A stretch of DNA of 64,000 nt from Actinoplanes sp. KI2 (GTDB taxonomy: Bacteria > Actinomycetota > Actinomycetes > Mycobacteriales > Micromonosporaceae). Shown piece by piece: positions 18,305 to 27,870 of this stretch (its first letter is position 1; every line of letters starts with the position of its first letter). The DNA lies in assembly GCF_025630775.1 (NCBI RefSeq), contig NZ_JAOSZE010000001.1, forward strand, positions 302,794-366,793. The letters are read 5' to 3'. The position numbers and the translations under genes are program-made. The notes below the pieces were generated by a model, which had not been told where the DNA came from, made no database searches, and worked only from the letters and a program-made list of their open reading frames with translations.

Positions 18305-18811
18305 TCAGTGCTGCTCGTGCCCCTCGGCGTCGACAACCTCGGCGCGCTTGAACGACGCCCGGATCTCCTCCTCGGCCTCGACGCGGCCGACCCAGGTGGC
18401 GCCCTCGACCGACTTGCCCGGCTCGAGGTCCTTGTAGACGGTGAAGAAGTGCTGGATCTCCATCCGGTCGAACTCGCCCAGGTGGTGGATGTCGCGCAGG
18501 TGCTCCTGACGCGGGTCCTCGTAGGGGACGCAGAGGACCTTGTCGTCGCGGCCCTTCTCGTCGCTCATCCGGAACATGCCGATCGCGCGGGACCGGATCA
18601 GGCAGCCCGGGAAGGTGGGCTCCTGCACCAGCACCAGGGCGTCCAGCGGGTCGCCGTCCTGGCCGAGGGTGCCCTCGATGAAGCCGTAGTCCGCGGGGTA
18701 CTGCGTCGCGGTGAACAGGGTCCGGTCGAGACGGATGCGGCCCGTCTTGTGGTCGACCTCGTACTTGTTGCGCTGGCCCTTGGGGATCTCAACCAAAACG
18801 TCGAAATCCAT
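18305..18811 (-). CDS. ppa: Inorganic pyrophosphatase, family I
   Basis: 168 residues from ATG 18811, selected because AAGGGAGC lies upstream and the protein then starts [12 protein letters not shown] as in bacterial PPases. The signature [11 protein letters not shown] carries the metal-binding aspartates, and the segment [14 protein letters not shown] is conserved. It hydrolyses pyrophosphate to drive biosynthetic reactions. It is convergent with eccD and divergent from the dacB-like gene; ppa next to dacB is also seen in mycobacteria. Confidence 0.96.
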   Translation of the reverse strand: MDFDVLVEIPKGQRNKYEVDHKTGRIRLDRTLFTATQYPADYGFIEGTLGQDGDPLDALVLVQEPTFPGCLIRSRAIGMFRMSDEKGRDDKVLCVPYEDPRQEHLRDIHHLGEFDRMEIQHFFTVYKDLEPGKSVEGATWVGRVEAEEEIRASFKRAEVVDAEGHEQH

Positions 18812-18963
18812 AGTTTTGCTCCCTTGACTCGCCCACCGAAAATACCGGTCACGACAGGCGGGGAACCGAGGCTGAAGATCAGGGCCCACAGGATCCGCGC
18901 GCGACGATGTGCCGGATGTCGCTAGTCTCCCCTAAGTCTGGCGCGGCGGACGAGGAGGGGCGC

Positions 18964-21093
18964 GTGGGGAGGCAAGATTCACACAGCGGGCCCGTTTACG
19001 ACCGCGCGCCCGAGCCGCATCATCCCCCCGGAAACGCTAGCGCACCCGCGAGTCGCGCGAGCCTTCCTTCCGGATCTTCCGAGGCGCCGGATGGGTCGGC
19101 GTGGGCCACGCCGCCGGGGCGTTTCCCGGCGGCCGATGCGGCGTTGCCACCTGGTCGGGTGGAATTGGATGGGCAGCATCCGAGCGGCGCGAAATGGGCG
19201 GAAGATCAGCAAATGGAACCCCGGACTCCTGGCAACCCGTGGCCCACGACCGACGGGCGGCCCGCCGCGCCGCCGCCCGAGTCGGCCGAGCAGGCGCGGG
19301 GCGCGTGGGCCACGCCGCCCGCGGCCGGCACCTACGGCAGAGCGGCGGCGCCGATGAACGCGGCGGCGCCGGCGAACGCGGCCGCGGCCGCGGCGGAGTC
19401 GCACACCGAGCGCCTGCCTCGCGGAAGTGCCCAGGTGGCCGCCGGTGGACCGGCTGCACAGGTGGCCGCCGGTGGACCGGCTGCACAGGTGGCCGCCGGT
19501 GGACCGGGCGTCGAGGCCGGGACGGCCGAGCCGGGGTGGGTGGCGCGGGACTGGTCCGGTAGTGGGGGCGGCGGCGAGCGCAACCCGGCAGGTCAGCCCG
19601 CAGCGGGCGCAACGGCCCGGACCAACGACGGCGATCGCCCGGTCGAAGCGGGACCTGTCAATTCATCCCGTACCGGAAAAGGGCGCAAGATTTACGCCTT
19701 GCTCGCGGTCGTCGTGGTGGTGGTTGTCGGGGTTGCGACGCTCGGGCTGGTGCAACCCGGCCGGGTGAAGGGCTGGCTCGGGAGCGAGGTGCTCGGCACG
19801 CCGACGAAGGCGACGCTCGGGCCGGATCCGGCTCCGTCGCCGGTGCTGGCGCCCGTCGTCGGCGGGGGCCGGGCGCCGGACGCGGCGAAGGTGAAAGCGG
19901 CGCTCGATCCGCTGGTCCGCGCGAAGGCGCTGGGCAGCACGGTGAGCGTGTCGGTGGTGGACGTGGCGTCCGGGCAGGCGCTGTACGACCGGAACGCCGA
20001 CGTGCCGGCCACCCCGGCCTCGACGACGAAGCTGCTGACCGCGGCGACCGTGCTCGCTTCCCGCGGGCCGGGTTATCGGCTGAGCACCACGGCGGTGGCC
20101 GGCAGCGTGCCGGGCGAGGTGGTGCTGGTGGGCGGCGGCGATCCGACGCTGTCGGTGGGCGCGCGGGGGCTGTACCCGGGTGCGGCCCGGCTCGACCAGC
20201 TCGCGGCGCAGGTCAAGACGGCACTCGGCGGCACCAGGCCGACCCGGGTGCTGGTGGACACCTCGCTGTTCGGCGGCCCGCAGACCGGGCTGGGCTGGTC
20301 ACCCGGCGACGTCTCCCCGGACGGGCAGGTGGCCAAGGTCCAGTCGCTGATGACCAACGGCGGGCGGGTCAAACCGGTCCACAACGAGCACGGTGGCGAT
20401 CCGCGGTTCGCCGATCCGGCCATCTCGGCCGGTCAGGCGTTCGCGAAGCTGCTCGGGGTCTCGGCCGCGACGGTCAAGCGGGGTAAGGCGCCGTCGGCGC
20501 TGGCCGCCACCGGTGTCGCGCCCGGCGCCCGGCTCGGCGAGGTGAAGTCGCCGCCGCTGGTGCAGATCACCGACTGGATGCTCGAGCAGAGCGACAACAT
20601 CCTCGCCGAGGTGCTGGCCCGGCAGGTGGCGATCGCGGCCGGTCGGCCGGCCACCTTCGACGGCGAGACCGACGCGATGATCGCGAAGCTGCGGGCGTTG
20701 GGGCTGGCCGGCGACGAGGCCGACCTGTACGACGGCAGCGGGCTCTCCCGGCACAACGGGATCAGCCCGTTGCTGCTCACCCAGGTGCTGGCGCTCGCGG
20801 CGAACGGGAAGCAGCCGGCGATCACCGGGATCTTCGGCGGCCTGCCGGTGGCGGGCTGGTCGGGGACGCTGCAGGGCCGGTTCGACTCGCCCACGGTGAA
20901 CCGGGCCGCGTACGGCGTCGTGCGGGCCAAGACGGGCACGCTAAGCGGGGTCAACACGATGGCCGGCGAGCTGGTCACCAGGGACGGGCGACTGCTGGTC
21001 TTCGCGATCATGGCGAGCGGGTCGAGCAACGCCTACGCGGCCAAGGACGCCCTGGACCGGGTGCCGGCGCGCCTGGTCGCCTGCGGTTGCTGA
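18964..21093 (+). CDS. dacB: D-alanyl-D-alanine carboxypeptidase/endopeptidase (PBP4, DacB type) with long cytosolic N-terminus
   Basis: 709 residues from GTG 18964, which has GAGGAGG five nt upstream; an ATG at 18907 lacks such a site. Residues 1-240 are Pro/Ala/Gly-rich and presumably disordered in the cytosol, including three 9-residue QVAAGGPAA-like repeats. One transmembrane helix follows at about 241-265, then the extracytoplasmic penicillin-binding domain with SxxK in ASTTKLLTA (~352), SxN as SDN (~542) and KTG in RAKTGTLSG (~655). It trims peptidoglycan stem peptides. The length exceeds usual PBP4 (~460-500) because of the N-terminal extension. Confidence 0.92.
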   Translation: MGRQDSHSGPVYDRAPEPHHPPGNASAPASRASLPSGSSEAPDGSAWATPPGRFPAADAALPPGRVELDGQHPSGAKWAEDQQMEPRTPGNPWPTTDGRPAAPPPESAEQARGAWATPPAAGTYGRAAAPMNAAAPANAAAAAAESHTERLPRGSAQVAAGGPAAQVAAGGPAAQVAAGGPGVEAGTAEPGWVARDWSGSGGGGERNPAGQPAAGATARTNDGDRPVEAGPVNSSRTGKGRKIYALLAVVVVVVVGVATLGLVQPGRVKGWLGSEVLGTPTKATLGPDPAPSPVLAPVVGGGRAPDAAKVKAALDPLVRAKALGSTVSVSVVDVASGQALYDRNADVPATPASTTKLLTAATVLASRGPGYRLSTTAVAGSVPGEVVLVGGGDPTLSVGARGLYPGAARLDQLAAQVKTALGGTRPTRVLVDTSLFGGPQTGLGWSPGDVSPDGQVAKVQSLMTNGGRVKPVHNEHGGDPRFADPAISAGQAFAKLLGVSAATVKRGKAPSALAATGVAPGARLGEVKSPPLVQITDWMLEQSDNILAEVLARQVAIAAGRPATFDGETDAMIAKLRALGLAGDEADLYDGSGLSRHNGISPLLLTQVLALAANGKQPAITGIFGGLPVAGWSGTLQGRFDSPTVNRAAYGVVRAKTGTLSGVNTMAGELVTRDGRLLVFAIMASGSSNAYAAKDALDRVPARLVACGC
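19432..19512. repeat. 27-bp in-frame repeat, three units, in dacB
   Basis: Three consecutive units start caggtggccgccggtggacc at 19432, 19459 and 19486; the first two are identical and the third diverges at its last bases. They encode QVAAGGPAA repeats in the cytosolic N-terminus. Confidence 0.95.
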
Positions 21094-21155
21094 GTGATTC
21101 TTGAGTCAGGGTTTCACCGGAGTTCGGGCTGGAAATCCGCGGGTACGGTGGGGTC

Positions 21156-22217
21156 ATGGCGCAGTTCGTTGACTGGGATCTGGCCGCGGCGACCGCCGGG
21201 GCCCTCTCCAAATCCGGGCCCGCGGTCTCCTACGAGGATGCGATGGCGGTGGTGTCCGAGCTGCGGGCGCTCACCGATGAGGCGGCCGGGCACGTCGCCG
21301 CGTACACCGGTCTGAATCCGCAGGTCGAGGTCGCGCCGGTGCGCGTGGTCGACCGCAAGGACTGGGCCGCCGTCAACATCCAGGGCCTCAAGCAGGTGAT
21401 CATCCCGCTGGTCGCCCGGCTCGCCGGGGAACGGCCGCCGGGCGGGTTCGCCGACGCGATCGGCTCCCGGGTCACCGGCGTGCAGGCCGGCACCATCCTG
21501 GCCTACCTCTCCGGCCGCGTGCTGGGACAGTACGAAGTGTTCTCCGGCAATCCCGGCCAGCTGCTGCTGAACGCGCCGAACATCGTCGAGGTGGAGCGCA
21601 AGCTCGGCGCCGACCCGCGCGACTTCCGGCTCTGGGTCTGCCTGCACGAGGTGACCCACCGCACCCAGTTCACCGCCGTGCCGTGGATGCGCGGGTACTT
21701 CCTGGGCGAGGTGCAGGCCTTCACCGACGCGTCGCAGAGCGGCGAGCACATCGTCGAGCGGCTGCGCCGCAGCGTGGCCACCCTTTCCGACGCCCTGCGC
21801 GACCCGGAGAGCCGCGCCTCGGTGCTCGACATCGTGCAGACCCCCGCCCAGAAGGCGGTGCTCGACCGGCTCACCGCGCTGATGACGCTGCTCGAGGGGC
21901 ACGCCGAGTTCGTGATGGACGGCGTCGGCCCCGAGGTGATCCCGAGCGTCGACTCGATCCGGGCCAAGTTCAACCGGCGGCGGGAGAGCGGCAACCCGCT
22001 GGAGAAGGCGGTGCGCCGGCTGCTCGGCATCGAGGTCAAGATGCGGCAGTACGCCGAGGGCCGCAAGTTTGTGCACGGCGTCGTCGAGCGGGTCGGGATG
22101 GCCGGCTTCAACAAGGTCTTCGACTCGCCGCTGACCCTCCCGCGGCTCGACGAGCTGGGCGACCCGGATGCCTGGGTGACCCGGGTGCACGGGCCGCAGC
22201 CGGCGATCGGCGGGTAG
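21156..22217 (+). CDS. DUF2342 zinc-metalloprotease-like protein
   Basis: 353 residues. The family (sometimes annotated as F420-biosynthesis associated or putative hydrolase) is near-universal in Actinobacteria. The visible motif HEVTHRTQF gives an HExxH zinc site, with the conserved segments VDRKDWAAVNIQ upstream and EGHAEFVMDGVG downstream, the latter a likely third-ligand region. No signal peptide, so cytosolic. Its TAG stop is immediately followed by the GTG start of tilS, so the pair is co-translated; the same neighbour order occurs in mycobacteria. Physiological substrate is unknown. Confidence 0.9.
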   Translation: MAQFVDWDLAAATAGALSKSGPAVSYEDAMAVVSELRALTDEAAGHVAAYTGLNPQVEVAPVRVVDRKDWAAVNIQGLKQVIIPLVARLAGERPPGGFADAIGSRVTGVQAGTILAYLSGRVLGQYEVFSGNPGQLLLNAPNIVEVERKLGADPRDFRLWVCLHEVTHRTQFTAVPWMRGYFLGEVQAFTDASQSGEHIVERLRRSVATLSDALRDPESRASVLDIVQTPAQKAVLDRLTALMTLLEGHAEFVMDGVGPEVIPSVDSIRAKFNRRRESGNPLEKAVRRLLGIEVKMRQYAEGRKFVHGVVERVGMAGFNKVFDSPLTLPRLDELGDPDAWVTRVHGPQPAIGG

Positions 22218-23168
22218 GTGGCGCGCATCCCGGCGGCGGTCGCGGCGGTACGGCTGGCGGTGCGCCGGTCGCTGCCGGCCGACGGGCTTGTGCTGGTGGC
22301 CTGCTCGGGGGGTGCGGATTCGCTGGCCCTCGCGGCCGCTGCCCGATTTGTCGGGCATGCGGTGGGGCTCGTGACGGTGGATCACGGGCTGCAGGACGGG
22401 TCGGCCGCGCGGGCGTCGGGGGTCGCTGACTGGGCGCGGAGTGTCGGCTTTGACCCGGTTGAGATCGCCACGGTGGCGGTTGCCGGTCGGCCCGGCGGCC
22501 CCGAGGCGGCGGCGCGGTCCGCCCGGTACGAGGCGCTTTCCGCGGTTGCCGCGACGTGCGGCGCCGCCGCGGTGCTGCTCGGGCACACCCGGGACGACCA
22601 GGCGGAGACGGTGTTGCTGGCGCTCGCGCGAGGGGCTGGGCCGCGAGGGCTGGCCGGGATGCCGTACCGGAAGGGGATCTTCCTGCGGCCGCTGCTGGAC
22701 GTGTCGCGGGCCGACACCCGCAAGGCCTGCGCCGCTCAGGGGCTGGTGCCGTGGGACGACCCGCACAACGTGGACCCGGCCTTCGCCCGGTCTCGGGTGC
22801 GTGGCGCGGCCCTTCCGGCGCTGGTCGAAGCGCTGGGGCCGGCCGTGGTGGCGAACCTCGCCCGCTCGGCGGGGCAGATTGCTGCGGACAGTGCGGCCTT
22901 GGACAGGCTGGCTCGTTCGGCGTTGCTCTCGGCGTACGAAAGCAATGGTCTTCGCATTTCAGATTTGTCGGAAATGGTGGATGCGATCCGAACCCGGGTG
23001 CTTCATGCTTGGGCCAAGGAGCTGGGCGCCTCCGGGGCGGCGCTGTCCCATCGCCACGTCCAGGCGCTCGACGCGTTGATCACCGATTGGCACGGCCAGG
23101 GGCCGGTGCACCTGCCCGGCGGTATCCGGGTGGCCCGGGAGCGCGGGCGACTCGTTCGGGTGCCCTGA
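22218..23168 (+). CDS. tilS: tRNA(Ile)-lysidine synthetase
   Basis: 316 residues from a GTG directly abutting the previous stop. The PP-loop ATP-pyrophosphatase motif VACSGGADSLALA lies near residue 30, followed by VDHGLQ and GHTRDDQAETVLL, all typical of TilS/MesJ. It modifies the wobble cytidine of the AUA-decoding tRNA-Ile to lysidine. It is short, lacking the extended C-terminal domains of the E. coli enzyme, as usual in Actinobacteria. The downstream hpt partner is conserved. Confidence 0.95.
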   Translation: MARIPAAVAAVRLAVRRSLPADGLVLVACSGGADSLALAAAARFVGHAVGLVTVDHGLQDGSAARASGVADWARSVGFDPVEIATVAVAGRPGGPEAAARSARYEALSAVAATCGAAAVLLGHTRDDQAETVLLALARGAGPRGLAGMPYRKGIFLRPLLDVSRADTRKACAAQGLVPWDDPHNVDPAFARSRVRGAALPALVEALGPAVVANLARSAGQIAADSAALDRLARSALLSAYESNGLRISDLSEMVDAIRTRVLHAWAKELGASGAALSHRHVQALDALITDWHGQGPVHLPGGIRVARERGRLVRVP

Positions 23169-23306
23169 CCCGCTGTGAGAACTGTCACTCGGCGTGCCTG
23201 ATTCGTCGGTCTTACCGGGTGGAACGGGCACTTTTCCAGCGGTTCGCCCGGGCTCGACGGCCGCCCCGTGCGGCGCGCGGCAACCTTCATACGGCAGTCT
23301 TACGGC

Positions 23307-23882
23307 ATGGCTGACGGCACCTGGTACGACGCCGACATCGATCACGTGATCATTTCCGAGGAGCAGATCCGGGAAAAGACCGCCGAGCTGGCGAAGCAGG
23401 TCTCGGCCGACCATGCCGACGTCGAGGGCGGGATCCTGCTGGTCTGCGTGCTCAAGGGCGCCGTGATGTTCATGGCCGACTTCGCCCGGGCGCTGGGTCA
23501 CCACGGCCCCTCCACCGAGATGGAGTTCATGGCGGTCTCCTCCTACGGGCAGGGCACCACCTCGTCGGGCGTGGTGCGCATCCTCAAGGACCTGGACCGC
23601 GACATCACCGGCCGGCACGTGGTCGTCGTGGAGGACATCGTCGACTCGGGCCTGACCCTCTCCTGGCTGATGAAGTACCTCCGGTCGCGCTCGGCGGCGA
23701 GCGTCGAGGTGGTCGCGCTGTTCCGTAAGCCGGACGCGGTCAAGGTGACGGTGCCGGTGAAGTACGTCGGGTTCGACATCCCGAACGAGTTCGTGGTCGG
23801 TTACGGTCTGGACTTCGCCGAGCGCTACCGTGAGCTGCCCTACGTGGGCGTCCTGAAGCCCGAGGTCTACGCCCGTAGCTGA
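23307..23882 (+). CDS. hpt: Hypoxanthine phosphoribosyltransferase
   Basis: 191 residues from ATG 23307 (MADGTWYDADIDHVIISEEQ). The PRPP-binding signature VVVVEDIVDSGLTL and the flexible-loop region SSYGQGTTSSG are present. It salvages hypoxanthine and guanine to IMP and GMP. tilS-hpt-ftsH is a widely conserved order. The ~140-bp gap to tilS may carry its own promoter. Confidence 0.96.
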   Translation: MADGTWYDADIDHVIISEEQIREKTAELAKQVSADHADVEGGILLVCVLKGAVMFMADFARALGHHGPSTEMEFMAVSSYGQGTTSSGVVRILKDLDRDITGRHVVVVEDIVDSGLTLSWLMKYLRSRSAASVEVVALFRKPDAVKVTVPVKYVGFDIPNEFVVGYGLDFAERYRELPYVGVLKPEVYARS

Positions 23883-24133
23883 ACCGTTTCTCAGCCTGTT
23901 CTCAGAATTCGTCTTTATGGGTGGATTTGCCACGAAAGCAGGCTGAACGGTCGCGTGCGTGGGTGTGTCCGGCCAGCGGGCTCACGGGTTCGCGATCGGC
24001 ACGTACGGTGTACCGTCGAGTGACCGATGGACGCAGTGTCACAAGCGCCGGAGGGGCCGCCGATGGGGCGGCGACGTTGAGGTGACCAGGACGCCGATCA
24101 GGAGGGTCCGGGCGCTCGCCGCCCGACAACAGC
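23883..24133. promoter_or_regulatory. Upstream region of ftsH
   Basis: 251 bp without a gene. It includes an AT-richer stretch (about 23898-23935) flanked by cagcctg (23892-23898) and caggctg (23939-23945), which pair imperfectly as an inverted repeat, and a small palindrome acggtgtaccgt near 24006. No convincing Shine-Dalgarno sequence lies directly before the ftsH ATG. Confidence 0.3.
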
Positions 24134-26146
24134 ATGGAGCGTACGCGTTTCTTCCGCCGCCCGGTGGTCTGGATCATTCTGGTGATCATCGGCGTTATCG
24201 CGCTGAGTTCGTTCTTCACCAATAGTCCGAGCTATCAGCGTGTCGATTCCTCGGTCGCGCTGGAGCGCCTGAATCAGCCGGGCATCAAGAAGGTCGTTAT
24301 CAAGGACAAGGAGCAGACGCTCCAGATCGACCTCGCGCAGTCCGAGAAGATCGAAGGCAAGACGACCGACAAGATCGAAACTCAGTATCCGTCCGACACG
24401 ACCCAGGTCGTCTGGACGGACGTCCAGGACGCCAAGAAGGCCGGATACATCACCGGGACGATCAACACCACGGTCTCCGGTGACAACATCCTGTTCAGCC
24501 TGCTGATCAACCTGCTGCCGATCGCCATTCTGGTGGTCCTGCTGCTGCTGTTCATGTCGCAGATGCAGGGCGGCGGCTCCCGGGTGCTCAACTTCGGCAA
24601 GTCCAAGGCCAAGATGATCACCAAGGACACGCCGAAGACCACGTTCGCCGACGTGGCGGGCGCCGAAGAGGCGGTCGAGGAGCTCCACGAGATCAAGGAC
24701 TTCCTCCAGAACCCCGCGAAGTACCAGGCCCTCGGCGCCAAGATCCCGAAGGGCGTGCTGCTGTTCGGCCCGCCCGGAACCGGTAAGACGCTGCTGGCCC
24801 GTGCGGTCGCCGGCGAGGCCGGGGTGCCGTTCTACTCGATCTCCGGCTCGGACTTCGTCGAGATGTTCGTGGGCGTCGGCGCGAGCCGGGTGCGTGACCT
24901 GTTCGAGCAGGCCAAGTCCAACGCCCCGGCGATCGTGTTCGTCGACGAGATCGACGCCGTCGGCCGGCACCGCGGCGCCGGCATGGGCGGCGGTCACGAC
25001 GAGCGCGAGCAGACGCTCAACCAGCTGCTCGTCGAGATGGACGGCTTCGACACCAAGGGCGGCGTCATCCTGATCGCGGCCACCAACCGGCCGGACATCC
25101 TCGACCCGGCGCTGCTGCGCCCGGGTCGCTTCGACCGGCAGATCCCGGTGGACAACCCGGACATGGAGGGCCGCAAGGCGATCCTCCGGGTGCACGCCAA
25201 GGGCAAGCCGTTCACGCCCGACGTCGACCTCGACTCGGTGGCCCGTCGCACGCCCGGTTTCTCCGGCGCCGACCTGGCCAACGTGATCAATGAGGCCGCC
25301 CTGCTCACCGCGCGCAACGAGAAGCGGGCGATCTCCAACGAGTTCCTCGAGGAGTCGATCGACCGGGTGATCGCCGGCCCCGAGCGGCGTACCCGGGCGA
25401 TGAGCGACAACGAGAAGAAGATCACCGCGTACCACGAGGGCGGGCACGCGCTGGTGGCGTACGCGTTGCCGCACTCCGCCCCGGTGCACAAGGTGACGAT
25501 CCTGCCGCGTGGCCGCTCGCTCGGGCACACCCTGGTGCTGCCGACCGAGGACAAGTACACCCAGACCCGGGCCGAGATGATCGACACCCTGGCGTACGCG
25601 CTGGGTGGCCGGGCCGCCGAGGAACTCGTCTTCCACGAGCCCACCACCGGCGCCGGTAACGACATCGAGAAGGCCTCCGGCCTGGCCCGCGCCATGGTCA
25701 CCCAGTACGGCATGAGCTCGAAGCTGGGCGCCGTCAAGTACGGCACCGCCGGCGACGAGCCGTTCCTGGGCCGCAACATGGGCCACGAGCGGGACTACTC
25801 GGACGCGGTCGCCGCGGACATCGACACCGAGGTCCGGGCGCTGATCGAGCTCGCGCACGACGAGGCGTGGGAGATCCTGGTCGAGTACCGCGACGTGCTC
25901 GACACCATGGTCCTCGAGCTGATGGAGAAGGAGACCATCACCCGCGAGGACATGGACCGGATCTGCACCCGGGTCGTCAAGCGGCCGCCGATGTCGCCGT
26001 TCAACGGCTTCGGCAAGCGGCTGCCCTCCGAGGCACCTCCGGTGCTCACCCCCGCCGAGCGGGAGAAGTTGAAGGCTCAGGCCGAGGTGGACGGGCAGTT
26101 CGCCTTCGGCGCTAACACCAACGGCCTCGCGGAAGGCAGTAACTGA
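24134..26146 (+). CDS. ftsH: ATP-dependent zinc metalloprotease FtsH
   Basis: 670 residues. Two membrane helices (about 10-28 and 120-140) flank the extracytoplasmic domain; the AAA domain has Walker A GPPGTGKT near 214, Walker [12 protein letters not shown] and the second region of homology [17 protein letters not shown]; the protease site is HEGGH near 434. It degrades misfolded membrane proteins and regulators. The start gives the usual short cytosolic [10 protein letters not shown]. The stop TGA overlaps a CTG codon that opens the folE frame (CTGA), so folE may be translationally coupled. Confidence 0.97.
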   Translation: MERTRFFRRPVVWIILVIIGVIALSSFFTNSPSYQRVDSSVALERLNQPGIKKVVIKDKEQTLQIDLAQSEKIEGKTTDKIETQYPSDTTQVVWTDVQDAKKAGYITGTINTTVSGDNILFSLLINLLPIAILVVLLLLFMSQMQGGGSRVLNFGKSKAKMITKDTPKTTFADVAGAEEAVEELHEIKDFLQNPAKYQALGAKIPKGVLLFGPPGTGKTLLARAVAGEAGVPFYSISGSDFVEMFVGVGASRVRDLFEQAKSNAPAIVFVDEIDAVGRHRGAGMGGGHDEREQTLNQLLVEMDGFDTKGGVILIAATNRPDILDPALLRPGRFDRQIPVDNPDMEGRKAILRVHAKGKPFTPDVDLDSVARRTPGFSGADLANVINEAALLTARNEKRAISNEFLEESIDRVIAGPERRTRAMSDNEKKITAYHEGGHALVAYALPHSAPVHKVTILPRGRSLGHTLVLPTEDKYTQTRAEMIDTLAYALGGRAAEELVFHEPTTGAGNDIEKASGLARAMVTQYGMSSKLGAVKYGTAGDEPFLGRNMGHERDYSDAVAADIDTEVRALIELAHDEAWEILVEYRDVLDTMVLELMEKETITREDMDRICTRVVKRPPMSPFNGFGKRLPSEAPPVLTPAEREKLKAQAEVDGQFAFGANTNGLAEGSN

Positions 26147-26214
26147 TCAGCGACGACGGCGATCTCGACTATCTCGCCGCGCGCCTGGTCGACGGCAAGC
26201 TCACCGGTACCCCG

Positions 26215-26790
26215 GTGGAGGTTGCCGTCGACCTGGCCCGGATCGAGAAGGCGGTCCGGGAGATCCTCATCGCCATCGGTGAGGACCCGGACCGGGACGG
26301 CCTGGCGCGGACTCCCGCCCGGGTCGCTCGGGCGTACGCCGAGCTGTTCGCGGGCCTCCGGGTCGACCCGGCGAAGGTGCTCACCACCACGTTCGAGGCG
26401 GACCACGAGGAGTTCGTGCTGGTCCGCGACATCGAGGTGCTGAGCATGTGCGAGCATCACCTGCTCCCGTTCAAGGGCGTCGCCCACCTCGGGTACATCC
26501 CCGGCACGCACGGCCGGATCACCGGCCTGTCCAAGCTGGCCCGCCTGGTCGAGGTCTACGCCCGCCGGCCCCAGGTGCAGGAGCGGCTCACCTCGCAGAT
26601 CGCCGACCTGCTGCTGTCGAGGCTGGAGGCGCGCGGCGTGATCGTGGTACTCGAATGCGAGCACCTGTGCATGGAGATGCGCGGGATCCGCAAGGTCGGC
26701 GCCCGCACGATCACCAGCGCGGTGCGGGGCGCCTTCCAGACCGATGGCAAGGTGCGGGCCGAAGCGATGGCTCTGATCAACGCCCGTTAG
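26215..26790 (+). CDS. folE: GTP cyclohydrolase I
   Basis: 191 residues from GTG 26215, the first conventional start in frame. Zn-ligand regions [11 protein letters not shown] and [10 protein letters not shown] and the substrate loop GLSKLARLV are clear. It makes dihydroneopterin triphosphate, first step of folate synthesis. The frame stays open with coding-like codon usage back to a CTG at 26143, which has GGAAGG six nt upstream and overlaps the ftsH stop; that start would add 24 residues and fits better than the GTG, which lacks a ribosome site. The rest of the fol genes lie ~14 kb away, beyond the inserted T7/T4-like secretion cassettes. Confidence 0.95.
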   Translation: MEVAVDLARIEKAVREILIAIGEDPDRDGLARTPARVARAYAELFAGLRVDPAKVLTTTFEADHEEFVLVRDIEVLSMCEHHLLPFKGVAHLGYIPGTHGRITGLSKLARLVEVYARRPQVQERLTSQIADLLLSRLEARGVIVVLECEHLCMEMRGIRKVGARTITSAVRGAFQTDGKVRAEAMALINAR

Positions 26791-27290
26791 GCCTTGACCA
26801 GCCGATTGGCCAGCGTCGACATCGTGTACGTCCCGATGCCGAGCACCACCTCCAGCGCGTTGCGTCGGGTGTAGCCGGCGGCCAGGAACTCCTCGACCTG
26901 ATCGTCGGGGACGTCGCCGGTGGTGGCGAGCACGCGCAGGGTGAACTGCCGCATCGCCTCCAGTCGGGGGTCGTCCACCGGCGTCTGGCCTCGTAGCGCG
27001 GTGATCAGGGCCGGGTCGGCCTCGAGCTGCCGCAGGCGGCCGGTGTGCATGGCGATGCAGACTCGGCAGCCGTTGCGGGTCGCGATCGTCATGACCAGGA
27101 CCTCCTGGGCGAGCGGGTCCAGCGTGCTGGCCTCGAACAGGCCGCTGGCCTGCAGGAACCCGCCGAGCATCTCGGGGGACTCGGCGAGCTTGGACACCGC
27201 GTCGGGCAGGTGGCCCAGGTGTTCCACGGTCGCCTCGATGAAGGGCCGGGACGCGGCCGGGGCGGACTCCAGGGTGTGCTGGGTGAACAC
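26787..27290 (-). CDS. AhpD-like carboxymuconolactone decarboxylase family protein
   Basis: 167 residues from GTG 27290, with GGAGGAAG just upstream. The motif [10 protein letters not shown] is the AhpD CxxC-x3-H peroxidase-type redox centre, in an all-helical fold. Such proteins reduce peroxides or act in aromatic lactone metabolism. It is divergent from a MarR-type regulator across a 66-bp gap with two operators, so it is probably the regulated target. Its stop overlaps folE's stop by 4 bp in convergent orientation. Confidence 0.88.
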   Translation of the reverse strand: MFTQHTLESAPAASRPFIEATVEHLGHLPDAVSKLAESPEMLGGFLQASGLFEASTLDPLAQEVLVMTIATRNGCRVCIAMHTGRLRQLEADPALITALRGQTPVDDPRLEAMRQFTLRVLATTGDVPDDQVEEFLAAGYTRRNALEVVLGIGTYTMSTLANRLVKA

Positions 27291-27310
27291 GATCTTCCTC
27301 CGGTAGGATG

Positions 27311-27325
27311 GACAACTACGTTGTC
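27311..27325. promoter_or_regulatory. Predicted MarR operator, site 1
   Basis: Perfect inverted repeat gacaac-tac-gttgtc, between the divergent AhpD-like gene and the marR-type gene. It likely blocks both promoters. Confidence 0.75.
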
Positions 27326-27331
27326 TAAACC

Positions 27332-27346
27332 GTAAACCAGGTTGTC
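27332..27346. promoter_or_regulatory. Predicted MarR operator, site 2
   Basis: Sequence gtaaac-cag-gttgtc: one perfect half-site and one 4/6 half-site. Its centre is 21 bp from site 1, two helical turns, so two dimers could bind the same face. Confidence 0.6.
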
Positions 27347-27356
27347 GAGTTTGCCA

Positions 27357-27830
27357 ATGTCTTTTGTTGCTCAAGATCCGCCCGGCTGGGAGCTGCCGCT
27401 GTTGCTGTTCGCCGGCTTCCGCTCGCTGATCGACCAGTTGCACGCCGAGCTCGCCGTCCGCGGTCATCCCGACGTCCGCCCGGTGTACGGCTTCGCCATG
27501 CAGGCCATCGGGGTGCACGGCGCCAGCGCCAGCGAGGTCGGGCGGCGGCTCGGCGTCTCCAAACAGGCCGCCGGCAAGACCATCGACCGGCTCGAGGCGC
27601 TCGGCTACGTGGAGCGCGTGGACGACCCGCGGGACGCGCGCAGCAAACTGGTCCGGCTCACCCCGCGCGGGCTGGAAAGCCTGCGGTTGTCCGCCGAGAT
27701 CTTCGACCGGTTGCGGGCCGACTGGGTCGCGAAGCTCGGTGCCGACCGGGTGCGTCTGGTCGAGTCGTCGCTGCGTACGGTCGTGCCCTCGGGGATCTTC
27801 CCGGTCGACGTGCCCGGCTGGTTCGGATAA
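27357..27830 (+). CDS. MarR-family transcriptional regulator
   Basis: 157 residues from ATG 27357; a TTG at 27342 is possible but lies inside the second operator. The winged-helix core is visible as GASASEVGRRLGVSKQAAGK followed by the wing VDDPRDARSKLVRLT. The protein has no cysteine, so it cannot sense oxidants by thiol chemistry like OhrR; a small ligand is more likely. It probably represses itself and the divergent AhpD-like gene through the gacaac-N3-gttgtc palindromes. Confidence 0.9.
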   Translation: MSFVAQDPPGWELPLLLFAGFRSLIDQLHAELAVRGHPDVRPVYGFAMQAIGVHGASASEVGRRLGVSKQAAGKTIDRLEALGYVERVDDPRDARSKLVRLTPRGLESLRLSAEIFDRLRADWVAKLGADRVRLVESSLRTVVPSGIFPVDVPGWFG

Positions 27831-27870
27831 TCGGTGTCCGCCGGCCGCCGGCGACGCGATACTGGGCCGC

